The notes beneath the pieces were generated by a model that searched no databases, was not told the DNA's origin, and saw only the letters and a program-made list of their open reading frames with translations. Shown piece after piece: positions 17,446 to 27,785 of a DNA stretch of 64,000 nucleotides. Position numbers and translations under genes: made by a program. The stretch is from Aromatoleum toluolicum. Its GTDB lineage: Bacteria > Pseudomonadota > Gammaproteobacteria > Burkholderiales > Rhodocyclaceae. The DNA lies in NCBI RefSeq assembly GCF_012911005.2, contig NZ_WTVS01000005.1, positions 1 through 64,000 on the forward strand. The letters are read 5' to 3'. Position 1 is the stretch's first letter; each line of letters opens with the position of its first letter.

Positions 17446-19553
17446 CGGTCGGGGGCTTCCTCTCTCTGGATGGCTGCGGTTCCTGGGTGTTCGAGCAATT
17501 CGTCGAGCGCGGCGGCGAGCGTAGCCTGGTCGAAGGGCTTGCGCAGCACCGGCACGTCGAGCTCGGCGGTGCCGGCGAGGGCGTTGTCGCTCGCGTAACC
17601 GGTAATCATGAGGATGGGCATGTCGGGACGCAAGGCGCGCGTCCGCGTCACCAGTTCGCGCCCGCCGATGCCCCCGGGCATGATGGTGTCGGTGACGAGC
17701 ATCGCGATGTCGGATACCGCCTCGAGCAGCAGCCACGCCTCGACACCGTCGGCCGCCTCGATCACCGTGTAGCCCAGCGCGGTGAGCTGCAGGCGGATGA
17801 TACGCCGCACCTCGGGTTCGTCCTCGACCAGCAGGACCGGGCCGGACACGCTGCGACCCGCGCTCACCGCCGGGGGCGTGCCGTTCTCGTCGGCCGGCGC
17901 GGGAGCTTCCGCGCGCGGTAGCACGAAGGTGACCGTCGTGCCCTTGCCGGGCGCGCTGCGGATACGGATGTTGCCGCCGGACTGGCGCACGAAGCCATAC
18001 ACCATCGCCAGGCCCAGCCCGCTGCCGCGCCCGAAGGGCTTGGTCGTGAAGAAGGGTTCGAAGAGGCGCGGCAGCAGTTCCGGGTCGATGCCGCTGCCAG
18101 TGTCGGTGACGTCGATCTGCACGTAGTCGCCGGCCGGCAGTTCGGCGAGCGTGGCCACTCCTTCGTCGAGGTGGCGCTCGCCGATCGCGATCGTCAGGTC
18201 GCCGCCGTCGGGCATCGCGTCGCGCGCGTTGAGGGCGAGGTTGAGCAGCGCGTTCTCGAGCTGGTGGGCGTCGACGAAGGCGTGCAGCGGCGCGTCCGGC
18301 TGGTTCGTGTGCAGGCGCACGTTCTCGGTCAGCGAGCGCGCCAGCAGCTGCGCCATGTCCTGCACCAGCGCGCCGACCTCGACCGCGCGCGGTTCCAGCG
18401 CCTGGCCGCGCGAGAAAGTCAGCAGGCGCTTGATGAGTTCCGCGCCGCGGCGCGCGGCGTGCAGCGCCGGGTCGAGATGCTCGCTCAGGCTGCCGCCGGG
18501 CGCCTGCGTCTGCAGCGCCGACAGATTTCCGATGATGATCGTCAGCAGGTTGTTGAAGTCGTGCGCGAGGCCGCCGGTGAGCTGGCCCACGGCCTCCATC
18601 TTCTGCGCCTGGATCAGCGCGGCCTGGCTCGCCTTCTGCTCGGTGATGTCGGAAGACAGCACGAAATAGCCCTGCACCTCGCCCTGCGGCGACATCTCGG
18701 GGACGATGACGCTGCGCGCATGCACCGTCCGGCCGTTGGCGAGCTTGCGTGCGTATTCGTAGCTGACGCGCTCGCCGCGGTCCACGATCGCCAGCCGTTG
18801 CCGCACGAGCGGATAGAGCTCGGGGCCGAACACGCTCGCGATGGTGCGCCCGACGATCTCGTCCTTGTTCAGCCCGAACCACTCGGCATAGCCGCGATTG
18901 GCAAACTGATACACCTCGTTGCGGTCGACGTAGGCGATCAGCGCGGGGATCGAGTCGATGATGGTCTTGAGCTTTTCCTCGCTACGGCGCAGCGCGCCGG
19001 CGATCTCGTCGATCTCGGCGTTGGCGTGGGCGAGGCGGGCGTTGGCGTTCTCGAGTTCCTGCGTGCGCGCCTTCACGCGCGCTTCCAGCTCGAGGTTCTG
19101 CTGGTGGATCACCTCCTCGGCGCGGCGCTGCTCGGTGATGTCGGTCCACAGCGAGACGAAGCCGAGGTTGGGGATCGGCACGCCGCGGATCGCGAGGATC
19201 TTGCCGTTCGGGCGCTTGCGCTCGGCGTAGTGCGGCAGGAAGGCGCGCGCGGCCGCCATGCGCTCGGACACCAGCTTCTCCAGTTCGCCGTCGCCGTACT
19301 CGCCGCGTTCGGCGTTGAAGCGCACGAACTCCTCGAACGGGGTGCCGACGCGCACCATGCTCTCGGGAAAATCGAGCAGGCGCAGCATCGCCTTGTTCCA
19401 GGTGACGAGTTTGGGGGTCGCGTCGAACACGGCGATGGCCTGGTCGAGCAGGTCGAGGCCGGCGAGCAGCAGGTCGTAGCGCCGCAGCTCGTGCGAGGAC
19501 ATGCGGTGCGCAGCGGGTCTGGAGGGCTCGGGCGAGGGGGCGTTACGTAGCAT
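17442..19553 (-). CDS. PAS-PAS hybrid sensor histidine kinase
   Basis: A 703-residue cytoplasmic sensor without clear membrane helices. It has an N-terminal PAS-like domain (AGLDLLDQAIAVFDATPKL, about 25-140), a coiled-coil (RRAEEVIHQQNLELEARV), a second PAS (IIDSIPALIAYVDRN), HisKA with the phospho-His in GGLAHDFNNLLTII, HATPase_c (NALLNLALNARDAMP, VTDTGSGIDPELLPRLFEPF, GRGSGLGLAMVYGFV) and a C-terminal receiver (LLVEDEPEVRRI, phospho-Asp in LVTDTIMPGG). It overlaps the downstream OmpR regulator by four bases, suggesting a phosphorelay. Start at 19553; 19502 is an alternative. The signal is likely cytosolic or redox, but this is not shown by the sequence. Confidence 0.9.
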   Translation of the reverse strand: MLRNAPSPEPSRPAAHRMSSHELRRYDLLLAGLDLLDQAIAVFDATPKLVTWNKAMLRLLDFPESMVRVGTPFEEFVRFNAERGEYGDGELEKLVSERMAAARAFLPHYAERKRPNGKILAIRGVPIPNLGFVSLWTDITEQRRAEEVIHQQNLELEARVKARTQELENANARLAHANAEIDEIAGALRRSEEKLKTIIDSIPALIAYVDRNEVYQFANRGYAEWFGLNKDEIVGRTIASVFGPELYPLVRQRLAIVDRGERVSYEYARKLANGRTVHARSVIVPEMSPQGEVQGYFVLSSDITEQKASQAALIQAQKMEAVGQLTGGLAHDFNNLLTIIIGNLSALQTQAPGGSLSEHLDPALHAARRGAELIKRLLTFSRGQALEPRAVEVGALVQDMAQLLARSLTENVRLHTNQPDAPLHAFVDAHQLENALLNLALNARDAMPDGGDLTIAIGERHLDEGVATLAELPAGDYVQIDVTDTGSGIDPELLPRLFEPFFTTKPFGRGSGLGLAMVYGFVRQSGGNIRIRSAPGKGTTVTFVLPRAEAPAPADENGTPPAVSAGRSVSGPVLLVEDEPEVRRIIRLQLTALGYTVIEAADGVEAWLLLEAVSDIAMLVTDTIMPGGIGGRELVTRTRALRPDMPILMITGYASDNALAGTAELDVPVLRKPFDQATLAAALDELLEHPGTAAIQREEAPDR

Positions 19554-19663
19554 CGGGCGGGTGTCTCGGCGGAGTCTGCACCATTCTAGAGCAGGTCGTG
19601 GATGTCGAAGCGGACTAGCGGAAGCGGACGAGCGCGCCCCCTCGACGCAAATGAGACGCCACC

Positions 19664-20758
19664 CTACGCGGGTCGGCTGCCACCCGGCTGCTGGTGCAGC
19701 TGCTGGCGGAAGCGCTCGGGCGAGAGCCCGGTCCACGCCACGCAGGCGCGGTAGAAGGCCGAGGTGTCGGCATAGCCGAGCTCGGCGGCGATGGTTGCGA
19801 CCGGCAGTCGCGTCTTCGTCAGCCGCGACAAGGCGATATCGCGCCGCAGCGCGTCCTTGATCGAGCGGAAGGTCGCGCCCTCGTCCTCGAGGCGGCGGTG
19901 CAGCGTTCGCGGCGAAAGATGCAGGCGCACGGCGATGTCGTCCAGCGCGAGGCTCGCCGGCAGCGCGTCGCGCAGCAGGTCGCGCACGCGCAGCACCATG
20001 TCGCGGTCGCGCCGGTACAGCATCGTGATCTTGCCCGGCGCGCCGTCGAGGAAGGCGTTCAGCGCTGCTTCGTCGCGGCGCACCGGCAGGTCGAGCAGGT
20101 TGTCGCGCAGGCGCGCGACGAGCGTGCCGGCGTCGAAGAAGGAATGTTCCGTATAGACCAGCGCGTAGTCGTCGGCGTGGGCCGGGCGCGGGTAGGGGAA
20201 ATGCACCGAGTCGAGCGCCAGGCCGCGGCCGACGAGCCAGCACGACACGGCGTGGATCAGCCGCAGCAGCCACTCGAACGCGAACACGCGTGCCGGGTCG
20301 CCGCGGTAGTCCGTGAGGCGACGCGTCTCCGAGATGCGCAGCTCGGCGCGCTCGTCGTCGGGGTCCGCGGCGCGGCGCACGCTCACCGCGAGGTCCGGCA
20401 GCACGATGCGCAGGAAGCGCGCCGCGCGGTCGAGCGCGTCGCCCAGCGTCGCGGCGCCGAGCATGCCGCGGCACAGGAACTCGAAGCTGCCGCTGCGCAT
20501 CGGCTGCGCAAACAGCGCGAAGCCCTCGTCGTCGAGCGCGCGCGTGATGTCGTTGTAGAGCCGTGCGTAACGGTCGATCGGGACGCGCGTGGCGGGGTCT
20601 GCAAGGTCGATGCCGGCCGTGGCGAGAAAGGGCGCCGGATCTCGCCCCCGGCCCTGCAGGCCCGCGAGCATGCCGGTGACGAAACCCATGGCCACCGTGG
20701 CGCGCTTCGGGCGAAGCGGCGGCGCGTCGATACCGGGGGGCGGTAGGGGGACGGGCAT
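19664..20758 (-). CDS. AraC family transcriptional regulator (OruR/ArgR-like, AraC-binding N-domain)
   Basis: A 364-residue regulator. Residues about 25-215 form the N-terminal domain of the OruR/ArgR branch ([38 protein letters not shown]); residues about 260-360 form the double HTH ([23 protein letters not shown], then [22 protein letters not shown] followed by SPERFR). It is divergent from the fused acyl-CoA mutase gene with a 150-base shared promoter region, so it probably controls that gene. Activator action on branched-chain acyl catabolism is an inference. The start giving [10 protein letters not shown] is preferred; the frame continues open upstream only because of high GC. Confidence 0.87.
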   Translation of the reverse strand: MPVPLPPPGIDAPPLRPKRATVAMGFVTGMLAGLQGRGRDPAPFLATAGIDLADPATRVPIDRYARLYNDITRALDDEGFALFAQPMRSGSFEFLCRGMLGAATLGDALDRAARFLRIVLPDLAVSVRRAADPDDERAELRISETRRLTDYRGDPARVFAFEWLLRLIHAVSCWLVGRGLALDSVHFPYPRPAHADDYALVYTEHSFFDAGTLVARLRDNLLDLPVRRDEAALNAFLDGAPGKITMLYRRDRDMVLRVRDLLRDALPASLALDDIAVRLHLSPRTLHRRLEDEGATFRSIKDALRRDIALSRLTKTRLPVATIAAELGYADTSAFYRACVAWTGLSPERFRQQLHQQPGGSRPA

Positions 20759-20908
20759 GCGGAAGCGTCCGGAGGGTCGATGAGTGATTGGCGGATTTTG
20801 CACGATTGTCGTCGCTGCGCACAATGGCAAATACCTCTTCCGCCTTCTACCATTAAGCCCACAAACATGACCGAGCGCCGTCCGGGCGCCAACCAGAGGG
20901 AAGAAGGC

Positions 20909-23900
20909 ATGACCAATCTCAGCGAAGCCAAGAAGCTCGTCACCTACAAGCCGCAGCACAAGGTGCGTTTCGTCACCGCCGCGGCGCTGTTCGACGGCCA
21001 CGACGCATCGATCAACATCATGCGGCGGATTCTGCAATCGACCGGCTCCGAGGTCATCCACCTGGGCCACAACCGCTCGGTCGGCGAGATCGTCAACGCC
21101 GCGCTGCAGGAAGACGTGCAGGGCATCGCGATCACTTCCTACCAGGGTGGCCACGTCGAGTTCTTCAAGTACATGATCGACCTGCTGAAGGCCAACGGCG
21201 GCGAGAACATCAAGGTCTTCGGCGGCGGCGGCGGCGTGATCGTCCCGTCCGAGATCAAGGAGCTGCACGACTACGGCGTCACCCGCATCTACTCGCCCGA
21301 AGACGGCGCGATGATGGGCCTGCAGGGGATGATCAACGACCTCGTCGCGAACTCCGACTTCGACCTCACCAGCGCCGCGCCGGGTTCGGCCGACGCCGTC
21401 GTCAAGGCGCTCACCACCGGCGAGCGCAAGACGCAGCTGCGCAGCCTGTCGCGCATCATCACGGCGCTGGAGAACGGCGCCTATGGCGACGACGTCAAGA
21501 AGGCGCTCGTCGAGGCCGCCGCGAAGGTCAAGACTCCGACCCTCGGCATCACCGGCACCGGCGGCGCGGGCAAGAGCTCGCTCACCGACGAACTGGTGCG
21601 TCGCTTCCGCCTCGACCAGAACGACAAGCTGCGCGTCGGCATCGTCTCGATCGACCCCTCGCGCAAGCGCACCGGCGGCGCGTTGCTGGGCGACCGCATC
21701 CGCATGAACGCGATCGAGCACGAGAACATCTACATGCGCTCGCTGGCGACGCGCGACACCGGCTCCGAGATCTCCGCCGCGCTGCCCGAGGTCATCGCCG
21801 CCGCCAAGCTCGCCGGCTTCGACCTGGTTATCGTCGAGACCTCCGGTATCGGCCAGGGCAACGCTGCGATCGTGCCCTACGTCGACCTGTCGCTGTACGT
21901 GATGACCCCCGAATTCGGCGCCGCGAGCCAGCTCGAGAAAATCGACATGCTCGACTTCGCCGACTTCGTCGCGATCAACAAGTTCGACCGCAAGGGCGCC
22001 GAGGACGCGCTGCGCGACGTGCGCAAGCAGTACCAGAGGAACCGCGAGCTGTTCAGCACGCCGACCGACGAGATGCCGGTGTTCGGCACGATGGCCGCGC
22101 GCTTCAACGACGACGGCATCACCGCGCTGTACCAGGCGATCTTCCCGCGTCTGGTCGAGAAGGGCCTGAAAGCCAAGCCGGGCAACCTGCCCAAGGTCAC
22201 GATCAAGGCCTCGAGCCGTGGGCGCGCGATCGTGCCGGCCGAGCGCGTGCGCTACCTCGCCGAGATCGCCGACAGCGTGCGCGACTATCACAAGCACGTG
22301 CAGCAGCAGGCCCGCGTCGCGCGCGAGCGCCAGTCGCTGAAGATCGCCAAGGCCTTGTTCGAGCAGTGCGGCAAGGATGCTGGCTCGTTCGCCGAGATGA
22401 TCGACTGGAAGGATGGCGAGCTGACGCCGGCGGCGAAGAAGCTGCTCGACATGTGGCCGCGCACCAAGGAGCTGTACGCTGCCGACGAATACGTCGTGAA
22501 GATCCGCGACAAGGAGATCCGCACCAAGCTGACCTCCGACTCGCTGTCGGGCACGAAGATCCGCAAGGTCTCGCTGCCCAGCTTCGATGACGACGGCGAG
22601 TCGCTGAAATTCCTGATGAAGGAGAACGTCCCCGGCTCCTTCCCCTATACGGCCGGCGTGTTCGCATTCAAGCGCGAAGGCGAAGATCCCACCCGCATGT
22701 TCGCCGGCGAAGGCGATGCCTTCCGTACCAACCGCCGCTTCAAGCGCGTCTCCGAAGGCATGCCCGCGCACCGTCTGTCGACCGCGTTCGACTCGGTGAC
22801 GCTGTATGGCTGCGATCCCGATCCGCGTCCGGACATCTACGGCAAGATCGGCAATTCGGGCGTGTCGATCGCGACGCTCGACGACATGAAGGTGCTGTAC
22901 GACGGCTTCGACCTGTGCTGCCCGACGACCTCGGTGTCGATGACGATCAACGGCCCGGCGCCGATCATCCTCGCGTTCTTCTTCAACACCGCGATGGACC
23001 AGCAGGTCGCCAAGTTCCGCGCGGACAACGGCCGCGAGCCGACCGAGACCGAGTTCCAGAAGATCAAGGAATGGACGCTGTCCTCGGTGCGCGGCACCGT
23101 GCAGGCCGACATCCTGAAGGAAGACCAGGGCCAGAACACCTGCATCTTCTCGACTGAATTCGCGCTGAAGATGATGGGTGACATCCAGGAGTACTTCGTC
23201 CATCACAAGGTGCAGAACTTCTACTCGGTGTCGATCTCCGGCTACCACATCGCCGAAGCCGGTGCGAACCCGATCTCGCAGCTCGCCTTCACGCTGTCGA
23301 ACGGCTTCACCTATGTCGAGTCCTACCTCGCGCGCGGCATGCATATCGACGACTTCGCGCCGAACCTGTCCTTCTTCTTCTCCAACGGCATGGACCCCGA
23401 GTACTCGGTGATCGGTCGCGTCGCCCGCCGCATCTGGGCCGTGGCGATGAAGAACAAGTACGGCGCGAACGAGCGCAGCCAGAAGCTGAAGTACCACGTG
23501 CAGACTTCGGGCCGCTCGCTGCATGCGCAGGAGATGGACTTCAACGACATCCGCACGACGCTGCAGGCGCTGATCGCGATCTACGACAACTGCAACTCGC
23601 TGCACACCAACGCCTACGACGAGGCGATAACGACGCCGACCGAGGAATCGGTGCGCCGCGCGATGGCGATCCAGCTGATCATCAACCGCGAATGGGGCCT
23701 GGCGAAGAACGAGAACCCGAACCAGGGCGCGTTCATCATCGACGAGCTCACCGATCTCGTCGAAGAAGCCGTGCTCAAGGAGTTCGAGGCCATCGCGTCG
23801 CGCGGCGGCGTGCTCGGCGCGATGGAAACCGGCTACCAGCGCGGCAAGATCCAGGAGGAGTCGCTCTACTACGAGCACAAGAAGCACGACGGCTCCTACC

Positions 23901-24187
23901 CAATCATCGGCGTGAACACCTTCCTCAACCCGAAGGGCCAGGCGCAGCAGGAAATCGAACTTGCCCGTTCGACCGAGGAAGAGAAGCAGGGCCAGCTCAC
24001 GCGCCTCGCGGACTTCCACGCCCGCAACAAGGCCGAGGCGCCGAAGTGGCAGGCCAAGCTGCGCCAGACCGTGATCGAAAACGGCAACGTGTTCGAGGTG
24101 CTCGTCGATGCGGTGCGCTACTGCTCGCTCGGCCAGATCACGAGCGCGCTGTACGAGGTGGGCGGCCAGTATCGCCGCAGCATGTAA
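20909..24187 (+). CDS. icmF: Fused isobutyryl-CoA mutase IcmF
   Basis: A 1092-residue fusion of B12 domain, G-protein chaperone and mutase, interconverting isobutyryl-CoA and n-butyryl-CoA (some members also isovaleryl/pivalyl-CoA). Order: cobalamin domain (20-150, DGHDAS with His31 as Co ligand), MeaI-type GTPase (about 210-420, P-loop GTGGAGKS at 216-223, [21 protein letters not shown]), linker, then the substrate-binding TIM barrel ([59 protein letters not shown]). Length is exactly that of known IcmF. The start MTNLSEAKK has an AG-rich SD; an in-frame Met at 20867 lacks one. It is divergent from an AraC regulator and stands alone, followed by a terminator. Confidence 0.96.
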   Translation: MTNLSEAKKLVTYKPQHKVRFVTAAALFDGHDASINIMRRILQSTGSEVIHLGHNRSVGEIVNAALQEDVQGIAITSYQGGHVEFFKYMIDLLKANGGENIKVFGGGGGVIVPSEIKELHDYGVTRIYSPEDGAMMGLQGMINDLVANSDFDLTSAAPGSADAVVKALTTGERKTQLRSLSRIITALENGAYGDDVKKALVEAAAKVKTPTLGITGTGGAGKSSLTDELVRRFRLDQNDKLRVGIVSIDPSRKRTGGALLGDRIRMNAIEHENIYMRSLATRDTGSEISAALPEVIAAAKLAGFDLVIVETSGIGQGNAAIVPYVDLSLYVMTPEFGAASQLEKIDMLDFADFVAINKFDRKGAEDALRDVRKQYQRNRELFSTPTDEMPVFGTMAARFNDDGITALYQAIFPRLVEKGLKAKPGNLPKVTIKASSRGRAIVPAERVRYLAEIADSVRDYHKHVQQQARVARERQSLKIAKALFEQCGKDAGSFAEMIDWKDGELTPAAKKLLDMWPRTKELYAADEYVVKIRDKEIRTKLTSDSLSGTKIRKVSLPSFDDDGESLKFLMKENVPGSFPYTAGVFAFKREGEDPTRMFAGEGDAFRTNRRFKRVSEGMPAHRLSTAFDSVTLYGCDPDPRPDIYGKIGNSGVSIATLDDMKVLYDGFDLCCPTTSVSMTINGPAPIILAFFFNTAMDQQVAKFRADNGREPTETEFQKIKEWTLSSVRGTVQADILKEDQGQNTCIFSTEFALKMMGDIQEYFVHHKVQNFYSVSISGYHIAEAGANPISQLAFTLSNGFTYVESYLARGMHIDDFAPNLSFFFSNGMDPEYSVIGRVARRIWAVAMKNKYGANERSQKLKYHVQTSGRSLHAQEMDFNDIRTTLQALIAIYDNCNSLHTNAYDEAITTPTEESVRRAMAIQLIINREWGLAKNENPNQGAFIIDELTDLVEEAVLKEFEAIASRGGVLGAMETGYQRGKIQEESLYYEHKKHDGSYPIIGVNTFLNPKGQAQQEIELARSTEEEKQGQLTRLADFHARNKAEAPKWQAKLRQTVIENGNVFEVLVDAVRYCSLGQITSALYEVGGQYRRSM

Positions 24188-24214
24188 GCGGACTGCGCTC
24201 CGGTATCACGAAAG

Positions 24215-24243
24215 ACGGCGCCCGCGGGCGCCGTTTTATTTGG
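24215..24243 (+). terminator. Rho-independent terminator after icmF
   Basis: ACGGCGCCC-GC-GGGCGCCGT perfect stem followed by TTTATTT, 27 bases after the stop codon. Confidence 0.88.
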
Positions 24244-24329
24244 TCGCAGCGCCGGATGGCGCGCGAGGCGCGCCACGGTGGGGCAAAAAGTTAATGAGAA
24301 TCTAAAAAATCGTTGATTGCATGCCCAAT

Positions 24330-24381
24330 AATGGTGCATAAATGCGGGCGAACTATCGCCGACTCGTCTGAATGCACCATT
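24330..24381 (+). promoter_or_regulatory. Structured leader / inverted repeat before gdhA
   Basis: A perfect 10-bp inverted repeat AATGGTGCAT (24330-24339) and ATGCACCATT (24372-24381) encloses a second small hairpin, GGCGA-ACTA-TCGCC (24347-24360). The right arm ends 12 bases before the gdhA start codon. Half-sites TGGTGCA/TGCACCA recall the NtrC core (TGCACC-N5-GGTGCA), but the orientation and spacing differ. It could be an operator or an RNA stem near the ribosome-binding site. Confidence 0.5.
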
Positions 24382-24393
24382 TGAGGGAATCCG

Positions 24394-25737
24394 ATGAAAT
24401 ACCAGTCGCTCGAGAACTTTCTGGAACACGTCGCGGCACGCAACCCGGGCCAGCCGGAATTCCTGCAGGCCGTCACCGAGGTGATCGAAAGCCTGTGGCC
24501 CTTCATCTCCAGTCATCCGAAGTATGCCGAGCAGGGCCTGCTCGATCGCCTGGTCGAGCCCGAGCGCGTGATCATGTTCCGGGTGTCCTGGGTCGATGAC
24601 CACGGCGACGTGCAGGTCAACCGCGGCTACCGCATCCAGCACAGCTCGGCGATCGGCCCCTACAAGGGCGGCATCCGCTTCCACCCCTCGGTGAACCTCT
24701 CGATCCTCAAGTTCCTCGCCTTCGAGCAGACCTTCAAGAACGCGCTCACCACGCTGCCGATGGGCGGCGGCAAGGGCGGCTCGGACTTCGACCCGAAGGG
24801 CAAGAGCCCGTCGGAAGTCATGCGCTTCTGCCAGGCCTTCGTGAGCGAGCTGTTCCGCCATGTGGGCTCGGACACCGACGTGCCGGCCGGCGACATCGGT
24901 GTCGGCGGGCGCGAAGTCGGCTTCATGGCCGGCATGATGAAGAAGTTGTCGAACCGCGCCGACTGCGTGTTCACCGGCAAGGGCCTGGCCTTCGGCGGCT
25001 CGCTGATCCGCCCCGAGGCGACCGGTTACGGCACCGTGTATTTCGCCGAGGAGATGCTCAAGCGCAAGGACATGTCCTTCGACGGCCTGCGCGTAAGTGT
25101 GTCGGGTTCGGGCAATGTCGCGCAGTACGCGGTCGAGAAGGCGATGGCGCTCGGCGCGAAGGTCGTCACGGTGTCCGATTCGAGCGGCACGGTCATCGAC
25201 GAGGACGGCTTCACGACCGAGAAGCTCGCCGAGCTGATGGAAGTAAAGAACCACCTCTACGGCCGCGTCAGTGACTACGCGCAGCGCGTGAAGGCCAACT
25301 TCCTGCCCGACGTGTCGCCGTGGCACATTCCGGTCGACGTCGCGCTGCCGTGCGCGACGCAGAACGAGCTCGATGGCGAGGCCGCGCGCAAGCTGGTCAA
25401 GAACGGCGTCAAGTGCGTCGCCGAAGGCGCCAACATGCCCTCGACGGCGGAGGCGGTGCGTGTGTTCGAGGATGGCGGCGTGCTGTACGCCCCGGGCAAG
25501 GCCAGCAACGCCGGCGGGGTCGCGACCTCGGGCCTCGAGATGAGCCAGAACGCGATGCGCCTGTCGTGGCCGCGCGAAGAGGTCGATGCGCGCCTGCTCG
25601 GCATCATGCACAGCATCCACGACGCCTGCGTGCAGCATGGCCGCCGTGCGGACGGCTCGGTCAGCTACGTGGATGGCGCGAACGTCGCCGGTTTCGCGAA
25701 GGTCGCCGACGCTATGCTCGCGCAGGGCGTCATCTGA
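24394..25737 (+). CDS. gdhA: NADP-type glutamate dehydrogenase
   Basis: Hexameric glutamate dehydrogenase (447 residues) that aminates 2-oxoglutarate with ammonium and NADPH. The catalytic Lys lies in PMGGGKGGSDFDPKGKS, the substrate-binding segment is HSSAIGPYKGGIRFHPSV, DVPAGDIGVGGREVG follows, and the Rossmann domain carries SGSGNVAQYAVEKAM. Ends in VDGANVAGFAKVADAML as in the E. coli GdhA class; length 447 equals E. coli GdhA. It has its own AT-rich promoter region with a notable inverted repeat and Shine-Dalgarno TTGAGGGAA. Nitrogen control is plausible but not shown. Confidence 0.96.
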   Translation: MKYQSLENFLEHVAARNPGQPEFLQAVTEVIESLWPFISSHPKYAEQGLLDRLVEPERVIMFRVSWVDDHGDVQVNRGYRIQHSSAIGPYKGGIRFHPSVNLSILKFLAFEQTFKNALTTLPMGGGKGGSDFDPKGKSPSEVMRFCQAFVSELFRHVGSDTDVPAGDIGVGGREVGFMAGMMKKLSNRADCVFTGKGLAFGGSLIRPEATGYGTVYFAEEMLKRKDMSFDGLRVSVSGSGNVAQYAVEKAMALGAKVVTVSDSSGTVIDEDGFTTEKLAELMEVKNHLYGRVSDYAQRVKANFLPDVSPWHIPVDVALPCATQNELDGEAARKLVKNGVKCVAEGANMPSTAEAVRVFEDGGVLYAPGKASNAGGVATSGLEMSQNAMRLSWPREEVDARLLGIMHSIHDACVQHGRRADGSVSYVDGANVAGFAKVADAMLAQGVI

Positions 25738-25764
25738 CGCTCACGCACGGGCGGGGCGGCGCGC

Positions 25765-27645
25765 TCAGTGCAGCGCGACGTCGCCGCCCGGCGAACGGCT
25801 CCACGGCGCCTGCGCCTCCCATTCGTCGAACTGTTCGGTCGGGATCGGCCGGCCGACGAAGTGGCCCTGCGCGGTGTCGCAGTTCAGCTCCAGGAGCCGG
25901 TCCCACAGCGCCTCGCTCTCCACGCCCTCGGCGACCACGCCCAAGCCAAGGTTGTGCCCGAGTTCCACGGTCGAGTGCACGATGACCGCGGAACCCGCGT
26001 TGATCAGCATGCTGGTGACGAAGGAATGGTCGATCTTCAGTGAATCGACCGGCAGCTTCTGCAGGTAGCTCAGGCTGGAATAGCCGATGCCGAAGTCGTC
26101 GATGAAGAGTTCGACGCCGAGATCCTTGAGCTGGCCGAGCGTCTCCAGCGCGCCCGCCGGATCCTCCATCAGCGCGCTCTCCGTGAGCTCGAACTGCACC
26201 AGCTCGGGCGGCAGCGCCCAGGTCGCGAACAGGCCGCTGATGCGGTCGATCAGACGTGGATCGCGCAGGTCCTGCGCCGACAGGTTCACCGACAGCGGCC
26301 GTTTGATTCCCCGTTCGTGCCACGCATAGGACTGGCGGAAGGCGGCTTCCAGCACCCAGCGCGTGAGCGGCATGATCAGGCCGGCGTGTTCGGCGAGCGC
26401 GATGAATTCGCCGGTGGCGATCATGCCGTGCTGCGGGTGCTGCCAGCGCACCAACGCCTCCGCACCGCAGATCTCGCCGCTGCGGATGGCGACCTTCGGC
26501 TGGCAGTACAGCAGCAGCTCGTTGTGGTCGATCGCGCTGCGCAGCTCGCTCATCAGCTCCAGCCGGCGCGTGCTCTCGCGGTCTTCCGTGCCCTTGTACA
26601 GCGTGTATTTGCACGCCGTCCGGCGCGCCTGCACCGCGGCGATCTTCGCACGCCGCAGCAGTGCCTCGGGCGTATTGCCATGCCCGGGGTACAGCGAGAT
26701 GCCGATATGGGCGTGCGGATCCATCGCCAGCCCGGCAAACATCACCGGGTCGCACACCTCGCGCATCGCATGGTGCGCGACGCGCATCGCCGCCTCCGCG
26801 CTCGAGCGCGGCATGATGAGCGCGAACTCGTCCTCGCCGACGCGCGCGACCGACTTGTTCGGCCCGGCGATGTGCTTCAGGCGCCCGGCCATCTCGACGA
26901 TCAGGTGGTCGCCTTCCTGGTAGCCGAGCGTGTCGCTGATCTCCTGGAAGCGCCCGACCTTCAGCAGCAGCACCGCCATCGACTGGTTTTCCTGTTGCGC
27001 CTGGGCGATCTCCGCGGCGAGCGTCTCGCCCACCGAGCTGCGGTTGGGCAGGTCGGTCAACGCGTCGAAAAATGCCATGTGGCGGATCGTTTCCTCCGCT
27101 TCGCGATGGCGCTCGCGCATGCGCAGCGTCGCGATGCCGAAGGCGAGGTCGTCCGCCATCTCGGCCAGGAGCCCGGTCTCGCATTCATCGAACGCGTCCG
27201 CCTCGGCAGCGAAGATCGTCAGGTTGCCGATGGTTTCGCCCTTGATGATCAGCGGGAAGGCCGCGAGCGCCGCGTACCCGCGCCTGAAGGATTCATTGAG
27301 CGATATCGGCAGCTGTACGTCGGGGATGTTGTGAAGGTCCTGGATGACCACCGGCTTGCCGCTGCGGATCGCCTTGGCCGTCGGACCCCGCGCGTCGGGC
27401 GTGTCGCCTTCGGCCCAGCTGAAGTGGCCGAGCGTCAGGAATCCCTCCTCGACGCCGTGGTGCGCCATCGGGCGGATGGTCTGCTCCTCGTCGTGCTCGG
27501 CGTAGCCGACCCATGCCATGCGGTAGCCGCCGAGTTCGACGATCACCCGGCACATGTCGTGCAGCAGCGTTGGTTCGTCCTGCGCCCGCAACAGCGTGCG
27601 GTTGCCCGCGCTCAGCGTGCGCAGCGCGCGTTCGGCGTAGCTCAT
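25765..27645 (-). CDS. GAF-GGDEF-EAL protein, probable cyclic-di-GMP phosphodiesterase
   Basis: A 626-residue cytoplasmic signalling protein: N-terminal GAF domain (about 15-180), GGDEF domain (about 195-350) and EAL domain (about 365-610). The GGDEF signature is degenerate (GEDEF in VARVGEDEFALIMP), so cyclase activity is doubtful. The EAL domain keeps its catalytic residues: GAEALVRW, SVNLSAQD, ELTESALM, FIDDFGIGYSSL, LKIDHSFV and VVAEGVES. It should hydrolyse c-di-GMP, possibly with GTP binding at the degenerate GGDEF as an activator. No membrane helix is seen. The ligand of the GAF domain is unknown. Confidence 0.88.
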   Translation of the reverse strand: MSYAERALRTLSAGNRTLLRAQDEPTLLHDMCRVIVELGGYRMAWVGYAEHDEEQTIRPMAHHGVEEGFLTLGHFSWAEGDTPDARGPTAKAIRSGKPVVIQDLHNIPDVQLPISLNESFRRGYAALAAFPLIIKGETIGNLTIFAAEADAFDECETGLLAEMADDLAFGIATLRMRERHREAEETIRHMAFFDALTDLPNRSSVGETLAAEIAQAQQENQSMAVLLLKVGRFQEISDTLGYQEGDHLIVEMAGRLKHIAGPNKSVARVGEDEFALIMPRSSAEAAMRVAHHAMREVCDPVMFAGLAMDPHAHIGISLYPGHGNTPEALLRRAKIAAVQARRTACKYTLYKGTEDRESTRRLELMSELRSAIDHNELLLYCQPKVAIRSGEICGAEALVRWQHPQHGMIATGEFIALAEHAGLIMPLTRWVLEAAFRQSYAWHERGIKRPLSVNLSAQDLRDPRLIDRISGLFATWALPPELVQFELTESALMEDPAGALETLGQLKDLGVELFIDDFGIGYSSLSYLQKLPVDSLKIDHSFVTSMLINAGSAVIVHSTVELGHNLGLGVVAEGVESEALWDRLLELNCDTAQGHFVGRPIPTEQFDEWEAQAPWSRSPGGDVALH

Positions 27646-27750
27646 GACGCTCTCCTTTGCGCGTGCACCGCAACGGCGTCTGTCGGCCCGATCGCCGTGC
27701 CGGCGGCGCGCGCACGCGCCGCCGACAATTCATCCTAGTGCCCGGCGCGC

Positions 27751-27772
27751 GGCGGCGCAACGCTGCGCCGCC
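27751..27772. other. Perfect hairpin between the DedA and GGDEF/EAL genes
   Basis: GGCGGCGCA, loop ACGC, TGCGCCGCC: a 9-bp GC-only stem just after the DedA stop (both neighbours read leftwards). No U-tract follows on that strand, so termination would need Rho. Confidence 0.4.
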
Positions 27773-27785
27773 ACTTACGTCACGC

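Noticed and set aside
20759-24019. Upstream extension of the AraC gene frame through icmF (frame of 1451 aa)
   Set aside because: The extra part is antisense to IcmF; the AraC protein is complete from 20758.
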